Notes: generated by a model from the sequence alone, not told the origin. Shown: positions 53,574 through 62,963, counted from the stretch's first letter. The stretch is DNA of 64,000 nucleotides from Bradyrhizobium sp. ORS 278 (GCF_000026145.1 NC_009445.1:2480001-2544000); one strand, 5' to 3'. Program-made: numbers and translations.

Positions 53574-54410
53574 ATGGCAAAGATCGTCGGCAGCATCACC
53601 ACGTCTCACGTTCCGGCCATCGGCGGCGCGATCGCCAAGGGGCTGCAGCAGGATCCGTATTGGAAGCCGTTCTTCGACGGCTTTCCGCACGTCCGCGACT
53701 GGCTCGCCAAGGTGAAGCCGGATGTCGTCGTGCTCGTTTACAACGATCACGGCCTCAATTTCTTCCTCGACAAGATGCCGACCTTTGCGATCGGCGCCTG
53801 CGAGAGCTACAGCAATGCCGACGAGGGCTGGGGCATTCCGCAGACCGCGCCGTTCAAGGGCGACAGCGAATTGTCCTGGCACCTGATCGAGCATCTGGTG
53901 GGAGAGGATTTCGACCTCACCACCTGCCAGGAGATGGTCGTCGATCACGCCTTCACCTTGCCGATGGCGCTGTGCTGGCCGGACCAGAAATGGCCGGTAC
54001 GCGTGGTGCCGGTGGTCGTCAACACCGTGCAGGCGCCGCTGCCCTCGGCCGCGCGCTGCTACAAGCTCGGACAGGCGCTGGCGCGCGCGATCGAGTCCTG
54101 GCCGAAGGACGAGCGCGTGGTGGTGATGGGCACCGGCGGCCTGTCGCATCAGCTCGACGGCGAGCGGGCGGGATTCATCAACAAGGACTTCGACGAGAAA
54201 TTCATGGCCAGCATGGTCGACGACCCGGCCTGGGCGACGAAGTACTCCACGACCGAGCTCGTCGAGCTGTCGGGCACGCAGGGCGTCGAGCTGCTCAACT
54301 GGATGGTCGCGCGCGGCGCGCTGCCGGAGAAGGTCCGCAAGGAGCATGCGAACTATCACATTCCGATCTCCAACACGGCGACCGGATTGATGGTGCTGGA
54401 GCCGGTGTAA
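53574..54410 (+). CDS. Second protocatechuate 4,5-dioxygenase-type beta subunit
   Basis: The 278-residue extradiol dioxygenase keeps all catalytic residues: predicted Fe ligands His12 (TSHVPAIGG), His59 (VYNDHGLNF) and Glu239 (GTQGVELLNW), with acid/base His192 in GTGGLSHQLDG. It diverges from LigB of the main cluster in the substrate-lid regions (for example ACESYSNADEGWGIPQTAPF). No other lig gene is adjacent, so its product must be processed by the main operon or lost. ATG at 53574 is chosen; the frame extends upstream without family similarity. Confidence 0.92.
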   Translation: MAKIVGSITTSHVPAIGGAIAKGLQQDPYWKPFFDGFPHVRDWLAKVKPDVVVLVYNDHGLNFFLDKMPTFAIGACESYSNADEGWGIPQTAPFKGDSELSWHLIEHLVGEDFDLTTCQEMVVDHAFTLPMALCWPDQKWPVRVVPVVVNTVQAPLPSAARCYKLGQALARAIESWPKDERVVVMGTGGLSHQLDGERAGFINKDFDEKFMASMVDDPAWATKYSTTELVELSGTQGVELLNWMVARGALPEKVRKEHANYHIPISNTATGLMVLEPV

Positions 54411-54474
54411 CGGCTGCTCCAGGATTTGTTTTCTGGATGGCGATTACAGCGAGCTGTTCCGCCAATGACCATCA

Positions 54475-54578
54475 CGCGGTATGGGTCCCGGCTCAAGGCC
54501 GGGACGACAGCGGAGGGCTTGGCGCGACCGCGCGATATAAAAGGTGTCGTCCCGGCGAACGCCGGGACCCATACCGCG
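54475..54578. repeat. Palindromic repeat family C, copy 3
   Basis: CGCGGTATGGGTCCCGGC and GCCGGGACCCATACCGCG are near-perfect terminal arms; each half contains its own CCCGGC..GCCGGG hairpin and GACGAC. It begins 64 nt after the dioxygenase stop. The rest of the 54411-54729 gap has only a weak family D-like phrase near 54652. Confidence 0.85.
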
Positions 54579-54729
54579 GAAGCTATCGAGGGACGTTGCT
54601 ATCAGTTGCACTGCCTTGACTGACACGACCCGTGCGTCCGCCCCCGAACCCGACCCTCTTTCCGTGAAGAACGGGGAGAGGGAGCGCAGCGTCTTTGTGA
54701 CGCAAGGCTCGCGCGATTGTGAGGCGCAG

Positions 54730-55032
54730 CTAAGCCTCCGCCTGCGGCGCCTGCGCGCCCGACTTCAGCTTTTTCATGAACTCTCGGAACGCCGGACCGA
54801 GCTCGGCGAACAGCGGCTCGCCGCGGTGTTTCAGCAGGACGCCGCCGAGCAGCTTCAGCCCGGTGACGAAGGCCTTGCTCTCGTTCGGGTCGAACAGGCC
54901 GCGGCGCTGGACGCGGGCGACGATCTCGTTGAGATCGTCGTGGCTGGTGATGGTGAAGTCATAGGTCGGGCCGGCGCCGCCGTCGGCGCGCGGACCGATG
55001 TCGCTGACTTCGATCGCATAGGTGTGAGGCAT
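54730..55032 (-). CDS. DUF3861-family protein
   Basis: The 100-residue soluble protein starts MPHTYAIEVSDIG and has TYDFTITSHDDLNEIVARVQ, LKLLGGVLLKHRGEPLFAEL and FREFMKKLKSG, the pattern of the small DUF3861 family of unknown function. The SD AAGGAG is well placed. It is 30 nt downstream of the PadR gene on the same strand and probably co-transcribed with it. Confidence 0.75.
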   Translation of the reverse strand: MPHTYAIEVSDIGPRADGGAGPTYDFTITSHDDLNEIVARVQRRGLFDPNESKAFVTGLKLLGGVLLKHRGEPLFAELGPAFREFMKKLKSGAQAPQAEA

Positions 55033-55062
55033 CTCGTCGCTCCTTGCAACAAACGGGCGTGA

Positions 55063-55752
55063 TCAGGTGGCGGAGTCGTCGTCGCCCTGGATCTCGGCGA
55101 TGGCGCGCATCAGGATGCCGCTGACGCGCTGGCCTTCCGCCTCGCTCCAGCCAGGGCGATGCATCTTCAGTGCCATCTTCAGCGTCTGCACCGCCTGCAG
55201 CACCGGCTCCGGCGGATGCATGCCGCCCATCGAGCGCGCCATGATGCGCAGGCGGCTGAGCAGCCCCTCGATCGCGGCGGCATCGTCCTTCAAGGCCTGG
55301 CGTCCGGCGTCAGTGATCGCGAACAGCTTCTTGCCGCCTTCCGACGACGCGGCTTCGATCTGGCCCATGTCCTCGAGCAGATTGAGGATCGGGTAGACCG
55401 AGCCGGGGCTCGGCGAATAGGCGCCGCCGACCAGCTGCTCGACCGCCTTGATCAGCTCATAGCCGTGACGCGGTTTCTCGCCGATCAGCCACAGCAGCAG
55501 GCTGCGCAGATCGCCCGGGCCGAAGAAGCGGCCGCCGCCGCCACGCCCGAACTCCTCGCGGCCGCCACGCCGGCCGCGCTCGAACAGGCCGGCCGCACGC
55601 GGGCCGAAGCCGCCGCCGCGCCCGCCCATGCGCATCTCCTCGCCGGCCTCGTCGAAGCCGTGCCGCTCATGCCGTCCGCGACGGCCCCAGCCGCGCTCCT
55701 GCCGCTCGTCGTCCCGGTGGGAGGGGCCGAAATTCCAATGATGATGTCTCAT
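55063..55752 (-). CDS. PadR-family transcriptional regulator with Gly/Arg/His-rich N-terminus
   Basis: The 229-residue protein begins with about 85 residues rich in His, Gly and Arg (MRHHHWNFGPSHRDDE onward), followed by the PadR winged helix (FGPGDLRSLLLWLIGEKPRH, then GYELIKAVEQLVGGAYSPSP and GSVYPILNLLEDMGQIEAAS) and a C-terminal dimerisation helix. PadR repressors often control efflux or phenolic-acid detoxification genes. It lies just downstream of the RND efflux operon on the same strand and likely governs itself and perhaps that pump. The histidine-rich tail may bind metal; that is speculation. Confidence 0.87.
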   Translation of the reverse strand: MRHHHWNFGPSHRDDERQERGWGRRGRHERHGFDEAGEEMRMGGRGGGFGPRAAGLFERGRRGGREEFGRGGGGRFFGPGDLRSLLLWLIGEKPRHGYELIKAVEQLVGGAYSPSPGSVYPILNLLEDMGQIEAASSEGGKKLFAITDAGRQALKDDAAAIEGLLSRLRIMARSMGGMHPPEPVLQAVQTLKMALKMHRPGWSEAEGQRVSGILMRAIAEIQGDDDSAT

Positions 55753-55789
55753 ACGATATGATCTCCGTTTCGTACGAATGATATATCGT
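55753..55789. promoter_or_regulatory. Dyad upstream of the PadR gene
   Basis: ACGATAT (55753-55759) and ATATCGT (55783-55789) are perfect 7-bp arms in an AT-rich stretch directly before the start codon, with CGTACG near the centre. This fits an autoregulatory PadR operator. Confidence 0.45.
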
Positions 55790-55865
55790 TTTAGTGTTTC
55801 GTTTGTCAATGGCGATTGATGTGACTTGCCGATTCTCCCATCAAGCCATTGATTTTATGGGCACA

Positions 55866-58800
55866 TCAGGACGTTGCCGTGGCCTCGCCTCCGAGAGCCG
55901 CCGTCTCATGCGCCGTCCCGCGATGGGCAATTAGGGTGTAGGCGACGGGGACCACGAACAGCGTGAACAGGGTGCCAATGGCCAATCCGGTGGCGATCAC
56001 CAGGCCCATGTTGAAGCGCGACACCGCCCCGGCGCCGCTGGCGGTGATCAGCGGGATGACGCCGAGCACCATGGCCGCCGTCGTCATCAGGATCGGCCGC
56101 AACCGGATGGTGGCGGCCTCGATGATTGCCTCGGTGCGGTCCTTGCCGTGCTCGCGCAGCTCGTTCGCGACCTCGACCATCAGGATGCCATGCTTGCTGA
56201 CGAGGCCCATCAGGGTGACGAGGCCGACCTGGGTGTAGATGTTGATGCTGGCGCCGCCCAGACCGAGGTTGATGAAGATCAGCGCGCCCGCCAGTGACAT
56301 CGGCACCGAGACCAGGATGATGATCGGGTCGACGAAGCTGTTGAACAGCGCGGCGAGCGCCAGGAAAATGATGATGAGCGCGAACACGAAGGTGGTGACG
56401 AAGCCGCCGGATTCCTGTTCGAGCTGCCGCGAGGCGCCGCCATAATCGATCGAGTAGCCGGATGGCAGCGACGTCGCGAGCTGCTTCAGGCTGGCGAGCG
56501 CATCGCCCATCGCCACGCCCGGCATCGCCACGCCCGAGATCGTCGCGGCGTTGATCTGCTGGAAGTGGTTGATCGATTCCGGAATCGTCTTGTGCTCGAG
56601 CCGGGCCACCGTCGACAGCGGCACCATCGCGTTGCCGCTGGTGCGGATCGAATAGTCGAGCAGCTGATTGTCGGTGAGGCGGTCATTTTGGCGAACCTGC
56701 GGGATCACCTTGTAGGAGCGGCCCTCCAGGCTGAAATAATCCAGATAGTTGCCGCCGAGCATGGTCGCGAGCGCGGCGCCGAGATCGCTCATCTTCAGGC
56801 CGAGATCGGCGGCCTTGTCGCGGTCGAACACGACGGTGGTCTGCGGCTTGTCGATCTTCAGGTCGGTATCGAGGAAGATGAACCTGCCGCTCGCCAGCGC
56901 CTTGGCCATGAAGTCGCGCGAGACGTCGTTGAGCTCGGAGAACGATCCGGTGGTGCCGATCACGAATTGGACCGGCAGGCCGTTGCTGCCTGGCAGCGGT
57001 GCGGGCTGGAACGCCACGGAGCGCGCCCCGGCGATGCCGTTCAGCATCTGCTGGAATTCCGGCTGCAGGGTCTTGGTCGTCGCCTTGCGCTGATCCCAGG
57101 GTTTCAGCACCCAGCCGCCGATCGCCTGCGTCGGGGTGTCGATCTGGAACACGGTGCGGGTCTCCGGACGCTGCGCGATCAGGCCGAACAGCTGCTGGCC
57201 GTAGAACTCGCGCTGCTCGAGCGTGGCCGAGGGCGCGGAGTTGGTCAGCGACAGCACGATGCCCTGGTCCTCGTCGGGCGCGAGTTCGCTGGTCGAGCTG
57301 ACATAGAGCCAGGGGATCATCGCCAGCAGCGAGAGCGCGAACACCACGACGACAGGTTTGGTAGTAAAGACGCTCTCGAGGCCGCGGCGATAGCCATCGG
57401 AGAGCCGTTCGAGCACGTGATCGATGGTGCGGACGAGGCGCGCCTCGATGGTGGTGGCGTCGCGCGCGGTCCGGCGCAGCAGCCAGGCGCAGTTCATCGG
57501 CGACAGAGTCAGCGCGATCACCGCCGAGACCGTGACGGCGCCGGCGAGGGTGAAGGCGAACTCGGTGAACAGTGCGCCGGTGAGGCCGCCCTGGAAGCCG
57601 ACGGGCACGTAGACCGCGATCAGAACCACGGTCATGGCGATGATCGGGCTCGCCAGCGATCGGGCCGACTGGATCGCCGCCTCGACCGGCGAGACGCCCT
57701 CGTCGATCAGCCGGTGCACCGCCTCGACGACGATGATGGCGTCGTCGACGACGAGGCCGATCGCCAGCACCAGCGCCAGCAGGGTCAAGAGATTGATCGA
57801 GAACCCCATCAGCAGCATCAGGCCGAAGGTGCCGATCAGGGACAGCGGGATCGCGATCACCGGGATCAGCACCGAGCGCCATGACCCGAGGAACATGAAC
57901 ACGACGAAGATCACGATGGCTATCGCTTCCACCAGCGTGTGGACCACCTCGTCGATCGAGGAGTTCACGAAGTCGGTGGAGTCGTAGAGAACCTCGCTGG
58001 TGATGCCATTCGGCAGTTGGCGCTGCAGGTCCGGCAGGACTGCCTTCACGCCGTTGATGACATCGAGCAAATTGGCGGTCGGCGCCACCTGGATGCCGAT
58101 ATAGACGGCGGTCTTGCCGTTGAAACGTGTGGCGCTGTCGTAGTCATCGTTGCCGAGCGTGACATTGGCCACGTCTCGCAGTCGGATGATCGCGCCATTG
58201 ACCTGCTTGATGACGAGATTGCGGTACTGCTCCAGCGAATGCAGGTTGGTTGCGGCGGCAAGATCGACCTGCACCAGGCGACCCTTGGTGGTGCCGAGAC
58301 CGGAGATGTAGTCGTTGCCCGACAGCGCCGTCGATACGTCTGTCGCGGTCAGACCGTAGGCGGCGAGCTTGTCCGGATCGAGCCAGGCGCGCAGCGCGAA
58401 TTTCTTGGCGCCGAGCAGCTCGGCGGTCTGCACGCCGGAGACGGCCTGCAGCTTCGGCTGCACCACGCGGGTGAGGTAGTCGGTGATCTGGTTCGGCGCC
58501 AGCACCTCGCTGGCGAAACCGATATACATCGCATCGATGGTCTGGCCGACCTTCAGGGTGAGCGTCGGCTGCTGCGTGCCGGTCGGCAGCTGGTTCAGCA
58601 CCGAGTTCACCTTGGCGTTTATCTCGGTCATCGCCTTGCCGGAATCGTAGTTCAGCCGCAAGTTGACGGTGATGGTGCTGCTGCCAGTCACGCTGGTCGA
58701 GGTCATGTAGTCGATGCCGTTGGCCTGGGCGATCGCGTTCTCCAGGGACGTCGTGATGAAGCCGGCGATGATGTCGCTGTCGGCGCCGGCATAGGCGGTG

Positions 58801-58943
58801 CTAACCGTGACGATGGCGTTCTGCGTGCGGGGATATTGCAGGATGGCGAGCGTGGTCATCGAGCGCAGGCCGAGCACGAGGATCAGCGCGCTGACCACGA
58901 GCGCCAGCACCGGCCGGCGGATGAAGATGTCTGTGAAACGCAT
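55866..58943 (-). CDS. RND efflux pump inner-membrane transporter
   Basis: The 1025-residue protein has the RND layout: helix 1 (FIRRPVLALVVSALILVLGL), two large periplasmic loops, and the proton-relay aspartates in GLVVDDAIIVVEAVH. The C-terminal helices include VGLVTLMGLVSKHGILMVEV and RLRPILMTTAAMVLGVIPL. It belongs to the hydrophobe/amphiphile exporters and uses the proton gradient to expel toxic organics with its adaptor and outer-membrane partners, encoded upstream in the same operon. Substrates are unknown; phenolics would fit the neighbourhood. Confidence 0.93.
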   Translation of the reverse strand: MRFTDIFIRRPVLALVVSALILVLGLRSMTTLAILQYPRTQNAIVTVSTAYAGADSDIIAGFITTSLENAIAQANGIDYMTSTSVTGSSTITVNLRLNYDSGKAMTEINAKVNSVLNQLPTGTQQPTLTLKVGQTIDAMYIGFASEVLAPNQITDYLTRVVQPKLQAVSGVQTAELLGAKKFALRAWLDPDKLAAYGLTATDVSTALSGNDYISGLGTTKGRLVQVDLAAATNLHSLEQYRNLVIKQVNGAIIRLRDVANVTLGNDDYDSATRFNGKTAVYIGIQVAPTANLLDVINGVKAVLPDLQRQLPNGITSEVLYDSTDFVNSSIDEVVHTLVEAIAIVIFVVFMFLGSWRSVLIPVIAIPLSLIGTFGLMLLMGFSINLLTLLALVLAIGLVVDDAIIVVEAVHRLIDEGVSPVEAAIQSARSLASPIIAMTVVLIAVYVPVGFQGGLTGALFTEFAFTLAGAVTVSAVIALTLSPMNCAWLLRRTARDATTIEARLVRTIDHVLERLSDGYRRGLESVFTTKPVVVVFALSLLAMIPWLYVSSTSELAPDEDQGIVLSLTNSAPSATLEQREFYGQQLFGLIAQRPETRTVFQIDTPTQAIGGWVLKPWDQRKATTKTLQPEFQQMLNGIAGARSVAFQPAPLPGSNGLPVQFVIGTTGSFSELNDVSRDFMAKALASGRFIFLDTDLKIDKPQTTVVFDRDKAADLGLKMSDLGAALATMLGGNYLDYFSLEGRSYKVIPQVRQNDRLTDNQLLDYSIRTSGNAMVPLSTVARLEHKTIPESINHFQQINAATISGVAMPGVAMGDALASLKQLATSLPSGYSIDYGGASRQLEQESGGFVTTFVFALIIIFLALAALFNSFVDPIIILVSVPMSLAGALIFINLGLGGASINIYTQVGLVTLMGLVSKHGILMVEVANELREHGKDRTEAIIEAATIRLRPILMTTAAMVLGVIPLITASGAGAVSRFNMGLVIATGLAIGTLFTLFVVPVAYTLIAHRGTAHETAALGGEATATS

Positions 58944-58972
58944 GGGTAGCTCTGAACGTGGGGCTTGCGCGG

Positions 58973-60088
58973 TTACTGATCGACGACGTTTGGCGCAGCT
59001 TCCGCCGCGGGCACGTGCGAGTTATCGATCTTCACGGGACTGCCATTGCGCAGCTTGATCTGTCCGGCGATCACCACGGTCTCGCCCGGCTTGACGCCCT
59101 CGGTGATGGCGACGCGATCGCCCTTGGCCGGCTTGCTCTTGATGAACATCTGCCGCGCCTTGCCTTGTCCGTTTTTGAGATCATCGACGACGTAGACGAG
59201 ATCGCCATAGGGATTGCTGACGACGGCGGTGAGCGGCAGGGTGACGAGCTGCTCCGGCTGGCCGATGCCGATCTCGACCTTGGCGAACATACCCGGCAGC
59301 AGGCGCGCGCTGGCATTGTGCAGGGTGGCGCGGACCTGGACGTTGCGGCTGGTAGAATCCACTTTGGCGTTGATCGCGGAGATCTGCCCGGTGAAGCGCT
59401 CGCCGGGAAAGGCATCAACTGAGATGCCGACGTCCTGGCCGATCCTGATGTCGGCGAGTGACTGCTGCGGCAGATAGAAGTCGACGAAGATCGGATCGAG
59501 GCTCTGCAAGGTCACGATCGTGGTGCCGGCGCCGAGATACTGGCCGAGATCGACGGCGCGGATGCCGAGGCGGCCGGCAAACGGCGCCTTCAATGCCTTC
59601 TGCTCGACGATTGCCTTCTGCTGCATGACGAGCGCCTGCGCGTTCTTCAGGTTGGCGCGGTCGGTGTCCAGCGTCGCCTGGCTGACCGCGTTGAACTTGA
59701 TCTGCTCCTCGTCGCGCTTGACGACGATGGCGTAGTTCTCCGCGGTGGCCTGCAGCGACTGCAGCTTGGCGACGTCGTCGGTGGCGACGAGCTGCAGCAG
59801 CGGCTGGCCGGCTTCGACGGCATCGCCGGAATTGAACTGGATGCTCTGCACGATGCCCGACGCCTGCAGCGCCAGGTCGGCGCCGTTGACGGCACGCAGC
59901 GAGCCGACGGCGGTGAGTTTCGAGCGCCACGGCGCAGTCGCTGCCGTCGCGGTCGAGATCGTCTGCGGCGGGTTGGCCATGGCGCCGATCGCCTTGGCGA
60001 TCATGATGCCCTTGAACGTCTGGAAACCGTAGAGGCCGCCGAACAGAACGGCCATCGCGGCCAGCATGATGACCATGCGCTTCTTCAT
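58973..60088 (-). CDS. RND efflux periplasmic adaptor (membrane fusion protein)
   Basis: The 371-residue protein has an N-terminal membrane anchor (MVIMLAAMAVLFGGLYGF) and a lipoyl-type half (VQSIQFNSGDAVEAGQPLLQ and KAPFAGRLGIRAVDLGQYLG). It also has a helical hairpin (about residues 100-150) and a beta-barrel with VDFYLPQQSLADIRIGQ. The start overlaps the outer-membrane gene stop by one nucleotide (TAATG), and the transporter gene follows by 29 nt. The ATG at 60088 gives a normal family start. Confidence 0.93.
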   Translation of the reverse strand: MKKRMVIMLAAMAVLFGGLYGFQTFKGIMIAKAIGAMANPPQTISTATAATAPWRSKLTAVGSLRAVNGADLALQASGIVQSIQFNSGDAVEAGQPLLQLVATDDVAKLQSLQATAENYAIVVKRDEEQIKFNAVSQATLDTDRANLKNAQALVMQQKAIVEQKALKAPFAGRLGIRAVDLGQYLGAGTTIVTLQSLDPIFVDFYLPQQSLADIRIGQDVGISVDAFPGERFTGQISAINAKVDSTSRNVQVRATLHNASARLLPGMFAKVEIGIGQPEQLVTLPLTAVVSNPYGDLVYVVDDLKNGQGKARQMFIKSKPAKGDRVAITEGVKPGETVVIAGQIKLRNGSPVKIDNSHVPAAEAAPNVVDQ

Positions 60089-61668
60089 TACATTGCTTCC
60101 TGGATCGTGCGAGTAGGGCCGGCGAAATAGCCGGGGTTGGCGCGCGGCATCGCCGCCGGTGTCTCGTCCTGGCGGTTCCACCAGCCGCCGCCGAGCGCCT
60201 GGAACAGGGCGGCGGTGTCGGTGAAGCGCGTCGCCTGCGACTTGATGCGGGAGACGCGGGCGTTGAGATAGGATTGCTGCGCCGTGATGACGTTGGCGTA
60301 GGGCACGGCGCCGCTCTTGAATTGCTCGATCGCCATCGCGAGGCTGTCGGCGGTAGCCTTCTCGGCGGCCGCCTGCGCCTTCAGGGATTCGGCGTCGTAT
60401 TGGATGGCGCGCAGCGAGTCGGCGACATTCTGGAAGGCGGTGATCACGGTGCTTTTGTAGAGCGACAGATCCTGCTCGAAGGTCGCAACGTCTGCCTCCT
60501 TGGTGTGATACAGCGCGCCGCCGTCGATCAGCTTCTGGCTGACGCCGGAGGCCGCCTCCCACACGATGGTCGTCGGCGAGAACAGCCGCTCCGGCCCGCT
60601 CGCGCCATAGCTGCCCGACAAGGTGAGCTGCGGCAGCAGATTGGCGATGCCCACGCCCACCGTCGCGGTGGCCTGGTGCAGGGTCGCCTCGGCCTGGCGG
60701 ATGTCGGGACGCTGGCGCACCAGCGAGGAGGGCAGGGAGACCGGCAGCTTGCGCGGCAGTCTCAGCTCCGCAAGCGTCACATGCTCGCCGCGGTCCTGAG
60801 ACGGCAGCCGGCCGAGATAGGCCATCAGCTGGTTGCGCTGCTGCGCCAATTGTTTCTGCAACGGAGCGAGCGTGGCCTTGGCCTGCGCCAAGGTCGCCTC
60901 CTGCGACAGCACGTCGGATCTGGAGATGGCGCCGACGTCGAACTGGCGCTGGATGCGGCCGAGCTGATCGGTCTCGGCCTTGATGATCTCCTCGGTCGCC
61001 GCGATTTGGTCGCGCAGCGAGGCATCGGTGATCGCGGCCGTCACGACATTGGCGGTGAGCGACAGATACGTCGCCTCCATCCGGAAGGCCTGGTAGTCGG
61101 CCTGCGCCTGCAGCGCCTCGACCTGACGCCGTGTGCCGCCCCAGATATCCAGCGCATAGCTGACGCTGACCGAGGCGCCATAGAGCGTATACAGCGACGT
61201 CTGACCCGGCCAATATCCCTGCTGGGTGGTGGATCCCTGGGTGCGCTCGGCCGATCCACTCGCGCTCACCTGCGGAAACAGCGCGCCCTGTTGGGACAGC
61301 GCGTTCTCGCGCGCTGCGCGCAGCGCCAATTGCGCGGCCTCGATGTCCGGATGATTGCGAATCGCCTCGGTGACGAAAGCGTTGATCTGCCGCGAGTGAA
61401 ACAGCGACCACCAGACGGCAGGCAGGTCGCCGCCTGCTGCGAAGCTCTGCGCATCACCGCCCAGCGTTGCGGCGCCGGCGGTTGCAGCGAGGCGCTGCTC
61501 GCGGACGTAGCCGGCCGATGCGGGCGCATCGGGTGACAGGAAATCCGGGCCGACGGCGCATGATGCAAGCAGGACGCCGCAACCGATCAGGCTGATGGGC
61601 AGCAACGTCGCGCGCCGCACCGCGCCCCACCGCAAGCCGGCGTGAAACATTTCGACATGATCAGACAT
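60088..61668 (-). CDS. Outer-membrane efflux lipoprotein, NodT/OprM type
   Basis: The 526-residue protein has a lipoprotein signal (lipobox LASC at about residue 37) and the two repeated OEP domains (WWSLFHSRQINAFVTEAIRN, ENALSQQGALFPQVSASGSA, LPSSLVRQRPDIRQAEATLH, and so on). It forms the outer-membrane channel of the tripartite pump and is the first gene of the operon. No Shine-Dalgarno sequence is seen before the ATG at 61668, where a palindrome abuts; a start at Met7 or a leaderless mRNA is possible. Confidence 0.92.
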   Translation of the reverse strand: MSDHVEMFHAGLRWGAVRRATLLPISLIGCGVLLASCAVGPDFLSPDAPASAGYVREQRLAATAGAATLGGDAQSFAAGGDLPAVWWSLFHSRQINAFVTEAIRNHPDIEAAQLALRAARENALSQQGALFPQVSASGSAERTQGSTTQQGYWPGQTSLYTLYGASVSVSYALDIWGGTRRQVEALQAQADYQAFRMEATYLSLTANVVTAAITDASLRDQIAATEEIIKAETDQLGRIQRQFDVGAISRSDVLSQEATLAQAKATLAPLQKQLAQQRNQLMAYLGRLPSQDRGEHVTLAELRLPRKLPVSLPSSLVRQRPDIRQAEATLHQATATVGVGIANLLPQLTLSGSYGASGPERLFSPTTIVWEAASGVSQKLIDGGALYHTKEADVATFEQDLSLYKSTVITAFQNVADSLRAIQYDAESLKAQAAAEKATADSLAMAIEQFKSGAVPYANVITAQQSYLNARVSRIKSQATRFTDTAALFQALGGGWWNRQDETPAAMPRANPGYFAGPTRTIQEAM

Positions 61669-61689
61669 AAAACTAAACCGTTTCGTTTT
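61669..61689. promoter_or_regulatory. TetR-type palindrome at the efflux operon start
   Basis: AAAACTAAAC-C-GTTTCGTTTT is a 21-bp palindrome with one mismatched pair, directly touching the first start codon. A weak TTGACG/CATCGT promoter (61726-61721 and 61703-61698 on the minus strand, 17-nt spacer) lies upstream. A bound repressor would block initiation. Part of the motif (ACGAAACGG) recurs before the PadR gene. Confidence 0.5.
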
Positions 61690-62045
61690 GTGCCTGGACG
61701 ATGCTCGCCGCTCCGGGAGTCGTCAAGTCACGTTGATGACAGGGCCGATGCTGCGCGATCTCTGTTGTGGACGCGACACGCCTTGCCGCCGCCGGTCGCT
61801 GCGGGTACGACCGAGCTGATGATCATCTGATTTTTAGATCTCAGGCGCGATGCGTCGCCACGGCACGGCGCTCTTACGGCCGATCAGCAGACCGGCGGAT
61901 GCTGGCGCGCAACGGCTGGGCGTGGAGGGAGGGAAGCGACGCGACGTCGCGGCTCTTCCGGTTCAAGACCGATGGCCTCGCCCGGAATGGCCGTGGTGAA
62001 GATGCTGAAGGATTGACCGGCGGGCGCGCGCAAGGCGCGCGGAGA
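61690..62045. other. Non-coding gap, no recognised feature
   Basis: About 355 bp between the efflux operon and the PepSY gene, whose 3' end lies at its right border. It contains the efflux promoter region at the left and otherwise unremarkable sequence; a small GATGATCATC palindrome at about 61816 is the only structure noticed. Confidence 0.45.
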
Positions 62046-62963
62046 TCAGGACGTCATCGAGGAAGCGACGGCGGGCTTCGTCGGAACCTCGCGTGCCCGG
62101 TTGGGGCGGCGCAGCCGGCGTTGGGTCCAGATCAGCACGCCCGTCAGCAAGAGCGTCAGCAGGACCACCGAGATCAGCACGTTGGCGGCGCTGCCGATCA
62201 GCGACCAGTTGCCTTCGTGCAGCAGCCGCACCCAGTTGCGCGGAAGCGCGGAAAGACCGTCCGGCGTGATCGCATAGGCGCGCAGTTCGTCGCCCTCGAT
62301 CATTCGCGCCAGCATTCGGCCGCCGCGATTGCCGATCATGTTGACGGTCGCGAGATCATGATCCTTCGCAACGATGCTGACCGCCTCCGGCAGCGAGATT
62401 CGTCTCGCAGCGCCCGGCGGCGTGCCGAACATGCCGTTGCTGGCGTCGAGCAGCACGCCGGTCAGCGGGCTCAGGAGGATCAGCGGCAAGGTGAACCAGG
62501 CCGCGCCCTTGTGCCAGCCGGACAGCGTGTTGCGCAGCCGTGGCAGGCCCATGAGGATGCCGATGATCATGATGACGATCATGCCGATGGTGGAGATCGT
62601 CGTGAGGCCTTCGAGACCGATCAGATGCTCATGGGTCATGCGCGCCCACTGAAACACGCTCGCTGCTGCGGGCTTGTCGGCCGCTGCACCGGTCGTCATG
62701 TCGAGCTCGGTACCGGGCCGGCCCTGCAGGGTGAGATGCTGGGTCGTCGGATTGATCGAGAGGCCACGCGCCTTGCCGTCGGGATCGTACTGCTTGATCA
62801 GCGCGACCACGCGGGCCGGATCGACGCTGCCGGGCTTCACGGCGGCCACCTGCGCGATCGGCTCGAAGGAGAGGATCAGTCCGGTGACGATGATCACGAG
62901 CAGCGGCAGCGCGAAGGTCAGGCTGACCCAGCGGTGGAGTTTGAGCAGCAGCTGCTTGTTCAT
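62046..62963 (-). CDS. PepSY-associated transmembrane protein (PiuB-like)
   Basis: The 305-residue protein has the PepSY_TM layout. Helix 1 carries the LLLKLHRWVSLTFALPLLVI motif with its conserved histidine, followed by a periplasmic loop with a PepSY repeat and MTHEHLIGLEG. The middle and last helices include LRNTLSGWHKGAAWFTLPLI and VRLLHEGNWSLIGSAANVLI. Related proteins are often iron-regulated and linked to siderophore or ferric-iron reduction. No iron regulator box was recognised. The ATG at 62963 follows CGGAGA. Confidence 0.85.
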   Translation of the reverse strand: MNKQLLLKLHRWVSLTFALPLLVIIVTGLILSFEPIAQVAAVKPGSVDPARVVALIKQYDPDGKARGLSINPTTQHLTLQGRPGTELDMTTGAAADKPAAASVFQWARMTHEHLIGLEGLTTISTIGMIVIMIIGILMGLPRLRNTLSGWHKGAAWFTLPLILLSPLTGVLLDASNGMFGTPPGAARRISLPEAVSIVAKDHDLATVNMIGNRGGRMLARMIEGDELRAYAITPDGLSALPRNWVRLLHEGNWSLIGSAANVLISVVLLTLLLTGVLIWTQRRLRRPNRAREVPTKPAVASSMTS

